Of a stretch of 64,000 bases of DNA, positions 25,021 through 34,147 are shown one piece after another (position 1 is the first letter of the stretch; each line of letters starts with the position of its first letter). The DNA lies in the NCBI RefSeq assembly GCF_000069785.1, contig NC_010528.1:3140001-3204000 (forward strand). The letters run 5' to 3'. The notes under the pieces are model-generated. The model saw only the letters and a list, made by a program, of their open reading frames with translations. It made no database searches and was not told where the DNA came from. Both the position numbers and the translations under genes were made by a program. Source of the stretch: Cupriavidus taiwanensis LMG 19424 (lineage in GTDB: Bacteria; Pseudomonadota; Gammaproteobacteria; Burkholderiales; Burkholderiaceae).

Positions 25021-26583
25021 ATGGCCAGCGAAGTCCAAACCGCCCCGCCTACTGCCACCGGCATCGCCGGCATCAACCCGCCGGCCGAACTCGAGCCGCC
25101 CTCGCCGATGGCGGCGCGGCTGGTCTCCTACGGCTTTGCGCGCGAGGCGCCGCTGCTGATCGCGCACCAGCGCCCCGACGGGCTCGAGGTATGGGTCAGC
25201 CGCGCCACCTCGCCGACGGCGCTGGCCGAAGTGGCGCGCGTGCACGGCGCCTTGCGCCTGCGCGTGCTGGAGCCCGAGGCGCTGGAGCATGCCATGTCCG
25301 ACGCCTACAACCGCCAGGACGGCAGCGCCGCGCAGGTGGTGGGCGAGGTCGAGGGCGAGGTCGACCTGTCGCGCCTGATGCAGGACATTCCCGCGGTGGA
25401 AGACCTGCTGGAATCCGAAGACGACGCGCCGATCATCCGCATGATCAACGCGCTGCTGACGCAGGCGGCGCGCGAAGGTGCCTCGGATATCCATATCGAG
25501 CCGTTCGAATCGTCGTCGGTGGTGCGCTTCCGCGTCGACGGCACGCTGCGCGACGTGGTGCGGCCCAAGAAGGCGCTGCACGGCGCGCTGATCTCGCGCA
25601 TCAAGATCATGGCGCAGCTCGACATTGCCGAGAAACGGCTGCCGCAGGACGGCCGCATCACGCTGCGCGTGGGCGGGCGCCCGGTCGACGTGCGCGTGTC
25701 GACGCTGCCCACCGGCCACGGCGAGCGCGCGGTGCTGCGCCTGCTGGACAAGGAAGCCGGCCGGCTGGACCTGGCCAAGCTGGGCATGGCGCCCGACACG
25801 CTGCGCGGCTTCGACCACCTGATCCGCCAGCCGCACGGCATCGTGCTGGTGACGGGGCCGACCGGCTCGGGCAAGACCACCACGCTGTATGCCGCGCTGT
25901 CGCGGCTCGATGCGCGCACCACCAACATCATGACGGTGGAGGACCCGGTCGAGTACGACCTCGACGGCATCGGCCAGACCCAGGTCAACCCGCGCATCGA
26001 CATGACCTTCGGCAAGGCCCTGCGCGCGATCCTGCGCCAGGACCCGGACGTGGTCATGATCGGCGAGATCCGCGACCTGGAAACCGCGCAGATCGCGGTG
26101 CAGGCGTCGCTGACCGGCCACCTGGTGCTGGCCACGCTGCACACCAACGACTCGGCCTCGGCAGTGACGCGGCTGGTCGACATGGGCATCGAGCCATTCC
26201 TGCTGTCGTCGTCGCTGCTGGGGGTGCTGGCGCAGCGGCTGGTACGCCGCCTGTGCCCGCACTGCAAGCGCGAGGAAGTGATCGAGGTCACGCCCGCCGA
26301 GGCCGACGTGCTGCACGCGCAAGGCAAGCCGCTGCAGACCGTGTGGCATCCGGTGGGCTGCGACAAGTGCGGCCAGTCGGGCTACCAGGGTCGCATGGGC
26401 GTCTATGAACTGCTGACTGTGGACGACGAAATCCGCACCATGATCCACCGCCAGGCGCCCGAATCGGAAATCAAGCAGGTGGCGCTGGCGCACGGCATGC
26501 ACACCATGCGCGGCGACGCGCAGCGCTGGATCGACAGCGGCGCGACCTCGCTCGAGGAAGTGCTGCGCGTCACGCGCGACTGA
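25021..26583 (+). CDS. gspE: Type II secretion ATPase GspE
   Basis: A 520-residue cytosolic hexameric ATPase that powers pseudopilus assembly. It has an N-terminal domain for GspL contact, Walker A GPTGSGKTT (about residue 279), Asp box and Walker B region PDVVMIGEIRD (about 341), His box HLVLATLHTNDS, and a zinc-binding module formed by CPHC (about 412) and CDKC (about 447). All catalytic elements are present. It lies 15 bp before gspF. Confidence 0.96.
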   Translation: MASEVQTAPPTATGIAGINPPAELEPPSPMAARLVSYGFAREAPLLIAHQRPDGLEVWVSRATSPTALAEVARVHGALRLRVLEPEALEHAMSDAYNRQDGSAAQVVGEVEGEVDLSRLMQDIPAVEDLLESEDDAPIIRMINALLTQAAREGASDIHIEPFESSSVVRFRVDGTLRDVVRPKKALHGALISRIKIMAQLDIAEKRLPQDGRITLRVGGRPVDVRVSTLPTGHGERAVLRLLDKEAGRLDLAKLGMAPDTLRGFDHLIRQPHGIVLVTGPTGSGKTTTLYAALSRLDARTTNIMTVEDPVEYDLDGIGQTQVNPRIDMTFGKALRAILRQDPDVVMIGEIRDLETAQIAVQASLTGHLVLATLHTNDSASAVTRLVDMGIEPFLLSSSLLGVLAQRLVRRLCPHCKREEVIEVTPAEADVLHAQGKPLQTVWHPVGCDKCGQSGYQGRMGVYELLTVDDEIRTMIHRQAPESEIKQVALAHGMHTMRGDAQRWIDSGATSLEEVLRVTRD

Positions 26584-26598
26584 CGCGGAGCCGCCCGG

Positions 26599-27816
26599 AT
26601 GCCAGCTTTCCGCTATGAAGCCGCCGACGCCGCCGGCAAGACCGACCGCGGCGTGATCGAGGCCGACAGCGCGCGCCAGGCCCGCACCCAGTTGCGCGCG
26701 CGCGGGCTGACGCCGCTGACCGTCGACGCGCTCGCCGGCGCCGGCCTGGCGCCGCGCAGCGGCAGCCAGCTGTTCGCGCGCAAGCTGTCGACGCAGGAGC
26801 AGGCACTGTTCACGCGCCAGCTGGCCAGCCTGATCGTGGCCGGCCTGCCGCTGGACGAGGCGCTGGGCGCGCTGGCCGACCAGGCCGAGCGGCCCTACGT
26901 GCATGAACTGCTGGCCGGGATCCGCGCCGAAGTGATGGGCGGCAGCGCATTGTCGGTGGCGCTGGCGCAGCATCCCCGCGATTTTCCTGACATCTACCGC
27001 GCGCTGGTCTCGGCCGGCGAGCACTCCGGCCACCTGGGCGTGGTGCTGGAGCGGCTCGCCGGCTATATCGAATCGCGCAACACGCTGACCTCCAAGATCC
27101 GGCTGGCCTTCACCTATCCGGCCATCGTCACGGTGGTGGCATTCGCGATCGTGATCTTCCTGCTGTCGTACGTGGTGCCGCAGGTGGTGAGCGTGTTCGC
27201 CAACACCAAGCAGAAGCTGCCCACGCTGACCATCATCATGCTGTGGCTGTCGGATTTCGTGCGCAACTGGTGGTGGGCGGCGCTGGCGGTGATCGCGGTG
27301 GCCGCGTTCAGCATCCGCAGGCTGCTGCGCCAGCCCGCGGTGCGGCTGGAATGGCACCGCTGGCTGCTGACCGCGCCGCTGCTCGGCAAGCTGGTGCGCG
27401 GCTACAACACCGCGCGCTTTGCCGGCACGCTGGCGATCCTGGTTTCCGCGGGCGTGCCGATCCTGCGCAGCCTGCAGGCCGCCGGCGAGACCCTGACCAA
27501 CGAGGCGCTGCGCGCCAACGTTGAAGACGCCAACACCCGCGTGCGCGAAGGCGCCTCGCTGGCGCGCGCGCTGGCGGCGCAGAACCAGTTCCCGCCGGTG
27601 CTGGTGCACCTGATCCGCTCGGGCGAAGCCACCGGCAACCTGCCAGTCATGCTGGAGCGCGCCGCGCAGGGCGAAGCGCAGGAACTGGAACGCCGCACGC
27701 TGTTCCTGACCAGCCTGCTGGAACCGCTGCTGATCCTGACCATGGGCGTGGTGGTGCTGCTGATCGTGCTGGCGGTGCTGATGCCGATCATCGAGATCAA
27801 TCAGCTGGTGCGGTAA
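26599..27816 (+). CDS. gspF: Type II secretion inner-membrane platform protein GspF
   Basis: A 405-residue polytopic protein with two repeated T2SSF domains (about residues 70-195 and 270-395; FTRQLASLIVAGLPLDEAL and FAGTLAILVSAGVPILRSL) and three membrane helices (about 170-195, 225-245, 375-400). It contacts GspE and extracts or inserts pseudopilins. Last gene of the gsp run; a palindrome of the CTCTCCCGC type follows. Confidence 0.95.
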   Translation: MPAFRYEAADAAGKTDRGVIEADSARQARTQLRARGLTPLTVDALAGAGLAPRSGSQLFARKLSTQEQALFTRQLASLIVAGLPLDEALGALADQAERPYVHELLAGIRAEVMGGSALSVALAQHPRDFPDIYRALVSAGEHSGHLGVVLERLAGYIESRNTLTSKIRLAFTYPAIVTVVAFAIVIFLLSYVVPQVVSVFANTKQKLPTLTIIMLWLSDFVRNWWWAALAVIAVAAFSIRRLLRQPAVRLEWHRWLLTAPLLGKLVRGYNTARFAGTLAILVSAGVPILRSLQAAGETLTNEALRANVEDANTRVREGASLARALAAQNQFPPVLVHLIRSGEATGNLPVMLERAAQGEAQELERRTLFLTSLLEPLLILTMGVVVLLIVLAVLMPIIEINQLVR

Positions 27817-27870
27817 GGGACGCAGCGCTGATGGCGCTTGAACGGGTCTGACGTCCCTTGCGGACGCTCG

Positions 27871-27892
27871 CCTCTCCCGCAAGCGGGAGAGG
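27871..27892. repeat. Short palindromic repeat (CTCTCCCGC type)
   Basis: A perfect palindrome: ten-base arm CCTCTCCCGC, two-base centre AA, and the complementary arm. The same core with TT at the centre recurs at 33154-33173 and a variant at 33341-33360. It lies between the convergent gspF and NYN genes; no T-run follows on either strand, so it is not a standard intrinsic terminator although it could stabilise mRNA 3' ends. Confidence 0.7.
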
Positions 27893-27912
27893 CAGACAAC
27901 CAGCAGGCCGCT

Positions 27913-29193
27913 CTACTCTGACTTCTTGCTCGGACGCTTGCGCGTCTTGCGCGCCGGTGCCGGTGCGGCTTCAGCAGCGGCCGGTTGCGGTTCCGCCTCC
28001 ACCGTCGCCGTCAGCACGGTCGTTCCCGGCGCCGCGAACACCGACTGGTCGATCGGCCACGGCGTCTCGCTCAGCGTTACCTCCGGCCGGCGCGCCGGGC
28101 GCTTGCGTGCGGTGGCGCGGCTGCCCGCCTTCGGCTCGGGATCCGGCTGCGGCGCGGCTTCCAGCGGCGGCACCGGTTGCGGCTCGGACTCGGACTCGGG
28201 CTCGGCCTGCACCGCGTCGGCCGCGACGAACGGCGGCTCGGCTTGCGCCGGCGCCTCGGGTGCGGGGGCGACCGTCTCCGGCGTTGGCAGCGGCTCGACC
28301 CCGCGCGCCGGCTCCGGCGCTGGCGCCGGGGCGGGAGCGGGCTGGCGGCGCGCCGGCTCGGCGTGCTGGGCCGGCGGCTGGGGAGCCGGCGGCTGCGGCG
28401 CGCGCTGCTGCGGGTCGCCGCCCTTGGCGCGCTTCTTCAGCCGCACCCAGATGGTCTTGTTGTTGCCGCCGTTGCGGGTCTCGACCTCGAACAGCCCGGT
28501 CGCCACGACCAGTTCCGACAGCTTGCCGTAGCCGTAGTTGCGCGAATCGAATTCCGGCGCCTGCTTGGCGATATGGTTGCCCATGCTGCCCAGCGCCAGC
28601 CAGCCGTCTTCGTCGGACACGGCCTGCGCCGCGTTCTGCAGCAGGCGCACCAGGCGCGAGTCCTGGCGCAGCTCGCCGGTGCTGCGCTTGCGCGTGGGCG
28701 CGGCGGCGCCATCGGCCCCGTCCGCGCCTTCGGTGTCGACCTCGGCGCGCAGCACATCGGAGTAAATGAACTTGTCGCAGGCGGTGACGAATGGCTTGGG
28801 TGTCTTGCGCTCGCCAAAGCCATACACCGTCAGGCCCTGCTCGCGGATGCGCGAGGCCAGCCGGGTGAAGTCGCTGTCGCTGGAGACGATGCAGAAGCCA
28901 TCGAAGCGGCCGGTGTAGAGCAGGTCCATGGCGTCGATGATCATCGCGCTGTCGGTCGCGTTCTTGCCGACGGTGTAGCGGAACTGCTGGATCGGCTGGA
29001 TCGAGTGCGACAGCAGGCGCTCCTTCCAGCCGGCCAGGTTGGGCCGGGTCCAGTCGCCGTAGATGCGCTTGACGGCGGCCACGCCGTACTTGGCGACCTC
29101 GGCCAGCAGGCCTTCGACGATGGCGGGCGCCGCGTTGTCGGCGTCGATCAGCACGGCCAGGGTCGCGGTGCCCTGGCGGGGGGAATTGGTCAT
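27913..29193 (-). CDS. NYN-domain protein with LOTUS/OST-HTH domain and long acidic Pro-rich tail
   Basis: A 426-residue protein. Residues about 10-150 form an NYN (PIN-like RNase) domain: LAVLIDADNAAP with a catalytic-type Asp, TDSAMIIDAMDLL, and CIVSSDSDFTRLASRIREQG. Residues about 175-245 match the LOTUS/OST-HTH fold (SRLVRLLQNAAQAV, GYGKLSELVVATG), an RNA-binding module. The remaining 170 residues are Pro/Ala/Glu-rich and end in basic KTRKRPSKKSE. The architecture suggests an RNA-processing enzyme; substrate unknown. The start ATG at 29193 precedes the NYN domain directly. Confidence 0.85.
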   Translation of the reverse strand: MTNSPRQGTATLAVLIDADNAAPAIVEGLLAEVAKYGVAAVKRIYGDWTRPNLAGWKERLLSHSIQPIQQFRYTVGKNATDSAMIIDAMDLLYTGRFDGFCIVSSDSDFTRLASRIREQGLTVYGFGERKTPKPFVTACDKFIYSDVLRAEVDTEGADGADGAAAPTRKRSTGELRQDSRLVRLLQNAAQAVSDEDGWLALGSMGNHIAKQAPEFDSRNYGYGKLSELVVATGLFEVETRNGGNNKTIWVRLKKRAKGGDPQQRAPQPPAPQPPAQHAEPARRQPAPAPAPAPEPARGVEPLPTPETVAPAPEAPAQAEPPFVAADAVQAEPESESEPQPVPPLEAAPQPDPEPKAGSRATARKRPARRPEVTLSETPWPIDQSVFAAPGTTVLTATVEAEPQPAAAEAAPAPARKTRKRPSKKSE

Positions 29194-29533
29194 GTTCGGA
29201 TATTCGCTGGCAAGCCGCGCATCGGCGCGGGCGGTCAAGAGATCGGGTTGCACCAGGACGGCAACGCAGATATGACGCATGGGAGACCGCCGGGTGCCGG
29301 GCACGGGCAGTCTCGATGCAACGCAGTGTACACGCCAGGCCGCGTCCATACGGGAAATCACAGGCACTACCGGCACGCTTTGTGCTGCAATGCAAGGTAC
29401 CGCCGATTTTGTGGCGGTGCTACCATGCCGCGCAGAGACACAGCCACCCCGGGCCTTCACAAGAGGCGACGAGGCGGTTGCCCACAACTGCAGGTTTCGG
29501 TGATCCCGACAGCACGCCCATAGAGGAGCACGC
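29194..29533. other. Divergent intergenic region between NYN and indolepyruvate oxidoreductase genes
   Basis: No gene is seen in these 340 bases. A hairpin with a 6-bp core (29399-29404 with 29413-29418) and outer GGT/ACC pairs (29396-29398 with 29422-29424) lies about 110 bases before the oxidoreductase start. GAGGAG at 29523-29528 is its ribosome-binding site. No clear promoter hexamers were recognised. Confidence 0.45.
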
Positions 29534-32500
29534 ATGAATGCCCCCCTGACCTCGCCGGTCAGCGACGCCATCCGCCAGGCGCTCGCCAACGTTTCCCTCG
29601 AAGACAAATACACGCTCGAACGCGGCCGCATCTATATCAGCGGCACCCAGGCGCTGGTGCGCCTGCCGATGCTGCAGCAGGAACGCGACCGCGCCGCCGG
29701 GCTGAACACCGCCGGCTTTATCTCCGGCTACCGCGGCTCGCCGCTGGGCGCGCTCGACCAGTCGCTGTGGAAGGCCAAGAAGCACCTGGCCGCGCACAAC
29801 ATCGTGTTCCAGGCCGGGCTGAACGAAGACCTCGCCGCGACCGCGGTGTGGGGCTCGCAGCAGGTCAACATGTACCCCGATGCGAAGTTCGACGGGGTCT
29901 TCGGCATGTGGTACGGCAAGGGGCCGGGCGTGGACCGCACCGGCGACGTGTTCAAGCACGCCAACTCCGCCGGCTCGTCCCCGCACGGCGGCGTGCTGGT
30001 GCTGGCCGGCGACGACCACTCGGCCAAGTCCTCGACGCTGGCGCACCAGTCCGAGCACATCTTCAAGGCCTGCGGCCTGCCGGTGCTGTATCCGTCCAAC
30101 GTGCAGGAGTACCTCGACTACGGCCTGCACGGCTGGGCCATGAGCCGCTACTCGGGCCTATGGGTGGCGATGAAGTGCGTGACCGATGTGGTCGAATCGT
30201 CGGCCTCGGTCGAGCTGGACCCGCACCGCGTGGAGATCGCGCTGCCGGGTGACTTCATCATGCCGCCGGGCGGCCTGAATATCCGCTGGCCCGATCCGCC
30301 GCTGGAGCAGGAAGCGCGGCTGCTCGACTACAAGTGGTACGCCGGCCTGGCCTATGTGCGCGCCAACAAGCTGGACCGCATCGAGATCGACTCGCCGCAC
30401 GCACGCTTCGGCATCATGACCGGCGGCAAGGCCTACCTCGACACGCGCCAGGCGCTGGCCGACCTGGGCCTGGACGACGCCACCTGCGCGCAGATCGGCA
30501 TCCGGCTGTACAAGGTGGGCTGCGTGTGGCCGCTCGAAGCCCATGGCGCGCGCGCCTTTGCCGAAGGGCTGCAGGAAATCCTGGTGGTCGAAGAGAAGCG
30601 CCAGATCATGGAGTACGCGCTCAAGGAAGAGCTGTACAACTGGCGCGACGATGTCCGCCCCAAGGTCTACGGCAAGTTCGACGAGAAGGACAACGCCGGC
30701 GGCGAATGGTCGATCCCGCAGGGCCACTGGCTGCTGCCGGCGCACTACGAGCTGTCGCCGGCGATCATCGCAAAGGCCATCGCCACGCGCCTGGACAAGT
30801 TCGACCTGCCGGTGGACGTGCGCGCGCGCATCACCGCGCGCCTGGCCATCATCGAGGCGAAAGAAAAGGCATTGGCCACGCCGCGCGTGGTCGGACAGCA
30901 GAAGGCCGAGCGCAAGCCGTGGTTCTGCTCGGGCTGCCCGCACAACACCTCGACCAACGTGCCCGAGGGCTCGCGCGCGCTGGCCGGCATCGGCTGCCAT
31001 TACATGACGGTGTGGATGGACCGCAGCACCAGCACCTTCAGCCAGATGGGCGGCGAAGGCGTGGCGTGGATCGGCCAGGCGCCGTTTGCCGGCGACAAGC
31101 ATGTGTTCGCCAACCTGGGCGACGGCACCTACTTCCATTCGGGCCTGCTGGCGATCCGCGCGTCGATCGCCGCGGGTGTCAACATCACCTACAAGATCCT
31201 GTACAACGACGCGGTGGCGATGACCGGCGGCCAGCCGGTCGACGGCCAGCTGTCGGTGCAGGACATCGCCTGGCAGGTGCACAGCGAGGGCGCGAAGCAG
31301 ATCGTCATCGTGACCGACCAGCCGGAGAAGTACAACGCGGCGATCAAGCTGCCCCAGGGCATCGATATTCATCACCGCGACCAGCTCGACCGCGTGCAGC
31401 GCGAGCTGCGCGAGGTGCCGGGCTGCACCATCGTGATCTACGACCAGACCTGCGCCACGGAAAAGCGCCGCCGCCGCAAGCGCGGCACGATGGAAGACCC
31501 GCCGCGCCGCGCCTTTATCAACGATGCGGTGTGCGAGGGCTGCGGCGATTGCTCGGTCAAGTCCAACTGCCTGTCGGTGGAACCGCTGGAAACCGAGTTC
31601 GGCACCAAGCGGCAGATCAACCAGTCGTCGTGCAACAAGGATTTCTCGTGCGTGAACGGCTTCTGCCCCAGCTTTGTCACCGCCGAGGGGGCGCAGGTGC
31701 GCAAGCCCGAGCAGCATGGCGTGTCGATGGACAGCCTGCCGCCGCTGCCTGAGCCGCAGCTGCCGGCGATCCGCCGTGCCTATGGCATCCTGGTCACCGG
31801 CGTCGGCGGCACCGGCGTGGTGACGATCGGCGGCCTGCTGGGCATGGCCGCGCACCTGGAAAACAAGGGCGTCACCGTGCTCGACATGGCCGGGCTGGCG
31901 CAGAAAGGCGGCGCAGTGCTGTCGCACGTGCAGCTGGCCGCGCGCCCCGACGACCTGCATGCCACCCGTATCGCCATGGGTGAGGCCGACCTGGTGATCG
32001 GCTGCGACGCCATCGTGTCGGCCTCCGACGAGGTCATCTCCAAGACCCAGGCCGGCCGCACCCGCGCCGTGGTCAACACCGCGCAAACCCCGACCGCCGA
32101 CTTCATCAAGAACCCGAAGTGGCAGTTCCCAGGCCTGTCGGCCGAGCAGGACGTGCGCAATGCGGTGGGCGAGAAGTGCGACTTCATCAATGCCTCGGGC
32201 CTGGCCGTGGCGCTGCTGGGCGACGCCATCTACACCAACCCGCTGGTGCTGGGCTACGCCTGGCAGAAGGGCTGGATCCCGCTGACGCTGCAGGCGCTGG
32301 AGCGCGCCATCGAGCTGAACGGGGTGGCGGTGGAAAAGAACAAGGCCGCGTTCGACTGGGGCCGCCATATGGCGCACGACCCGGAGCACGTGCTGTCGCT
32401 GAGCGGCAAGCTCAGGAGCACCGCCGAAGGCGCGGCCGTGGTCAAGCTGCCGGCATCGACCGGCGCCCTGCTCGACAAGCTGATCGCGCGCCGCGTGGAA

Positions 32501-33139
32501 CACCTGACGGCGTACCAGGACGCGGCGTATGCCAGCCGCTACCGCGAAGCGATCGAGCGCGTGCGCGCGGCCGAGAGCACGCTGCTGGGCAGCGGCAAGG
32601 CCCTGCCGCTGACCGAGGCGGCGGCGCGCAACCTGGCCAAGCTGATGGCGTACAAGGACGAGTACGAAGTGGCGCGGCTCTATACGGACCCGGCCTTCCT
32701 GGACAAGCTGCGCGCGCAGTTCGAGGGCGAGCCCGGGCGTGACTACCAGCTCAACTTCTGGCTGGCACCGCCGCTGAACGCAAAGCGCGACGACAAGGGA
32801 CACCTGGTCAAGCGCAAGTTCGGCCCGTCGACGATGAAGCTGTTCCGCGTGCTGGCGAAGATGAAGGGGCTGCGCGGCGGCATCTTCGACATCTTCGGCA
32901 AGACCGAAGAGCGCCGCACCGAGCGCGCGCTGATCGGCGAATACCGTGCCTTGCTGGATGAGCTGGTGGCGGGCCTGAATGCTGCCAACCACGACACCGC
33001 GGTGGCGCTGGCCAACCTGCCAGAGGATATCCGCGGCTTTGGCCACGTGAAGGAAAACAACCTGAAGGCGGTGCGGGTACGCTGGGCGAAACTGCTGGAG
33101 CAGTTCCGGCATCCGGAGACGGCGCAGCGGGCGGCTTGA
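29534..33139 (+). CDS. Indolepyruvate:ferredoxin oxidoreductase, fused alpha-beta type
   Basis: A 1201-residue fusion enzyme that decarboxylates aryl- or branched-chain 2-oxo acids to acyl-CoA with thiamine diphosphate and reduces an iron-sulfur carrier. In order: pyrimidine-binding domain (N-terminus; GFISGYRGSPLGALDQ), thiamine diphosphate domain (SGCPHN near residue 470, GDGTYFHSG), a cysteine cluster CEGCGDCSVKSNC (about 666-678) for a [4Fe-4S] centre, and the C-terminal gamma-type domain starting GVGGTGVVTIGG (about 756). It would feed phenylpyruvate- or indolepyruvate-derived acyl-CoA into the cell and so could supply phenylacetyl-CoA to the paa route; that link is inference. No ferredoxin gene is adjacent. 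Confidence 0.92.
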   Translation: MNAPLTSPVSDAIRQALANVSLEDKYTLERGRIYISGTQALVRLPMLQQERDRAAGLNTAGFISGYRGSPLGALDQSLWKAKKHLAAHNIVFQAGLNEDLAATAVWGSQQVNMYPDAKFDGVFGMWYGKGPGVDRTGDVFKHANSAGSSPHGGVLVLAGDDHSAKSSTLAHQSEHIFKACGLPVLYPSNVQEYLDYGLHGWAMSRYSGLWVAMKCVTDVVESSASVELDPHRVEIALPGDFIMPPGGLNIRWPDPPLEQEARLLDYKWYAGLAYVRANKLDRIEIDSPHARFGIMTGGKAYLDTRQALADLGLDDATCAQIGIRLYKVGCVWPLEAHGARAFAEGLQEILVVEEKRQIMEYALKEELYNWRDDVRPKVYGKFDEKDNAGGEWSIPQGHWLLPAHYELSPAIIAKAIATRLDKFDLPVDVRARITARLAIIEAKEKALATPRVVGQQKAERKPWFCSGCPHNTSTNVPEGSRALAGIGCHYMTVWMDRSTSTFSQMGGEGVAWIGQAPFAGDKHVFANLGDGTYFHSGLLAIRASIAAGVNITYKILYNDAVAMTGGQPVDGQLSVQDIAWQVHSEGAKQIVIVTDQPEKYNAAIKLPQGIDIHHRDQLDRVQRELREVPGCTIVIYDQTCATEKRRRRKRGTMEDPPRRAFINDAVCEGCGDCSVKSNCLSVEPLETEFGTKRQINQSSCNKDFSCVNGFCPSFVTAEGAQVRKPEQHGVSMDSLPPLPEPQLPAIRRAYGILVTGVGGTGVVTIGGLLGMAAHLENKGVTVLDMAGLAQKGGAVLSHVQLAARPDDLHATRIAMGEADLVIGCDAIVSASDEVISKTQAGRTRAVVNTAQTPTADFIKNPKWQFPGLSAEQDVRNAVGEKCDFINASGLAVALLGDAIYTNPLVLGYAWQKGWIPLTLQALERAIELNGVAVEKNKAAFDWGRHMAHDPEHVLSLSGKLRSTAEGAAVVKLPASTGALLDKLIARRVEHLTAYQDAAYASRYREAIERVRAAESTLLGSGKALPLTEAAARNLAKLMAYKDEYEVARLYTDPAFLDKLRAQFEGEPGRDYQLNFWLAPPLNAKRDDKGHLVKRKFGPSTMKLFRVLAKMKGLRGGIFDIFGKTEERRTERALIGEYRALLDELVAGLNAANHDTAVALANLPEDIRGFGHVKENNLKAVRVRWAKLLEQFRHPETAQRAA

Positions 33140-33153
33140 GGCGGCTTCTTCCC

Positions 33154-33173
33154 CTCTCCCGCTTGCGGGAGAG
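33154..33173. repeat. Short palindromic repeat (CTCTCCCGC type)
   Basis: The arms CTCTCCCGC and GCGGGAGAG flank a TT centre. It is the second copy of the palindrome at 27871-27892, differing only at the centre and flanks. It lies 15 bases after the stop of the indolepyruvate oxidoreductase gene. Confidence 0.75.
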
Positions 33174-33219
33174 ATTGCCGCATGTGGCCCATGCCGACTT
33201 GCCCCAGGAACCGTCGGCT

Positions 33220-33311
33220 GTCGTCCCCGCGAAGGCGGGGACCCAGTGGCTTTCTGTCCCCCGCAGGGGGACTTTAAAGACGCTGGATTCCTGCCTTCGC
33301 GGGAATGACAG
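33220..33311. repeat. REP-like inverted doublet
   Basis: Two imperfectly inverted REP-like units face each other. Unit one has stem 33223-33230 with 33235-33242 (loop GAAG) followed by CCAGTGG; unit two is CTGGATT with stem 33287-33294 and 33299-33306 (loop CTTC, one G-T pair). Between them is a third hairpin, 33256-33262 with 33266-33272. The unit (GTCCCCGCGAAGGCGGGGAC type) resembles REP sequences widely dispersed in beta- and gammaproteobacteria, and the doublet has REPIN form. Confidence 0.75.
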
Positions 33312-33340
33312 TGGTATTGAATCCTTGAGTGGTACCTGCC

Positions 33341-33360
33341 CTCTCCCCATGAGGGGAGAG
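33341..33360. repeat. Short palindromic repeat, variant
   Basis: Arms CTCTCCCC and GGGGAGAG with a 4-base centre ATGA. A variant of the palindromes at 27871 and 33154. It closes the repeat cluster that fills the space between the indolepyruvate oxidoreductase gene and the HD-domain gene. Confidence 0.65.
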
Positions 33361-33391
33361 CAAACGCAATCGGTTCGGGTCAGTCGTCGGC

Positions 33392-34003
33392 TTACGCCTG
33401 CGCCAGCGTCGTTTCCCCGGGCTTCACATACATCGAGTGCTTCGGCTGCGACAGCACCCTTCGCACCATCGGCTCGAAAAACGACAGCGGCAGCGTGTCG
33501 TAGTCGGTCATGAAGGCGGCGGCATCGTACTTGCGGCAGAACTCAGCGGTGCGCTCGAACAGCTCCGGCTGGCTGCGGTATTGCTCGCGCAGGTTGCGAT
33601 CGAGGCCGAGATGATGGAAGAAATAGTAGCCCTGGAACACGCCGTGCTTTTCCACCATCCACAGGTTCTCGGCGCTGACGAAAGGCTTGAGGATGGCGGC
33701 GGCGATATCGGGATGGTTGAAGCTGCCCAGCGTATCGCCGATATCGTGCAGCAGCGCGCAGACCACGTACTCCTCGTCCCGCCCGTCGCGGTGGGCGAGC
33801 GTCGCGGTCTGCAAGGAATGCGTGAGCCGGTCCACCGGAAAGCCGCCGCAATCGCCATCGAGCAGGCGCAGGTGCGCCAGCACGCGGTCAGGCAGCGCGC
33901 GTGCGAACGGCATGAACTCGGCGGAGATGGCGGCCCAGTCTTCGCGGGTGCCATGTTCCATATGGCTGAAGGTGGCGCGTGCGGGCGTGTGGGTGTCGCT
34001 CAT
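33392..34003 (-). CDS. HD domain protein
   Basis: A 203-residue soluble protein with an HD-type metal-dependent phosphohydrolase signature: THSLQTATLAHRDG followed by VVCALLHDIGDTLG (His-Asp pair, about residues 86-88), and a later FFHHLGLD. It resembles the small HD proteins related to phosphonate or inositol oxygenase-like enzymes, so an oxygenase role is also possible. Substrate unknown. AAGGAG precedes the ATG at 34003. Divergent from the GFA gene. Confidence 0.8.
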   Translation of the reverse strand: MSDTHTPARATFSHMEHGTREDWAAISAEFMPFARALPDRVLAHLRLLDGDCGGFPVDRLTHSLQTATLAHRDGRDEEYVVCALLHDIGDTLGSFNHPDIAAAILKPFVSAENLWMVEKHGVFQGYYFFHHLGLDRNLREQYRSQPELFERTAEFCRKYDAAAFMTDYDTLPLSFFEPMVRRVLSQPKHSMYVKPGETTLAQA

Positions 34004-34147
34004 GCGGGTCTCCTTTTGTGGGTGCAGGCATTGTGGCACCCGTGACCGGACTACACTGTCAAAAACCAAACAATGTGCCGGCATATTGCGGCGCAGCAGC
34101 GTTGCTGAGATGCCGGGGCGAACGGACCCAGTCGCAAGGAGACAGAC

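Noticed and set aside
24874..27882. Very long minus-strand open frame (about 1000 codons) opposite gspD, gspE and gspF
   Set aside because: It is a shadow of three well-supported plus-strand genes in G+C-rich DNA; its product is Arg/His/Gln-rich without any recognisable domain.
27871..27892. Palindrome after gspF as an intrinsic terminator
   Set aside because: No T-run follows on either strand, and the same palindrome recurs elsewhere as a repeat.
30158..33112. Minus-strand open frame of 984 codons opposite the indolepyruvate oxidoreductase gene
   Set aside because: Composition is typical of an antisense shadow (His, Arg, Gln, Ala), and the plus-strand gene is unambiguous.
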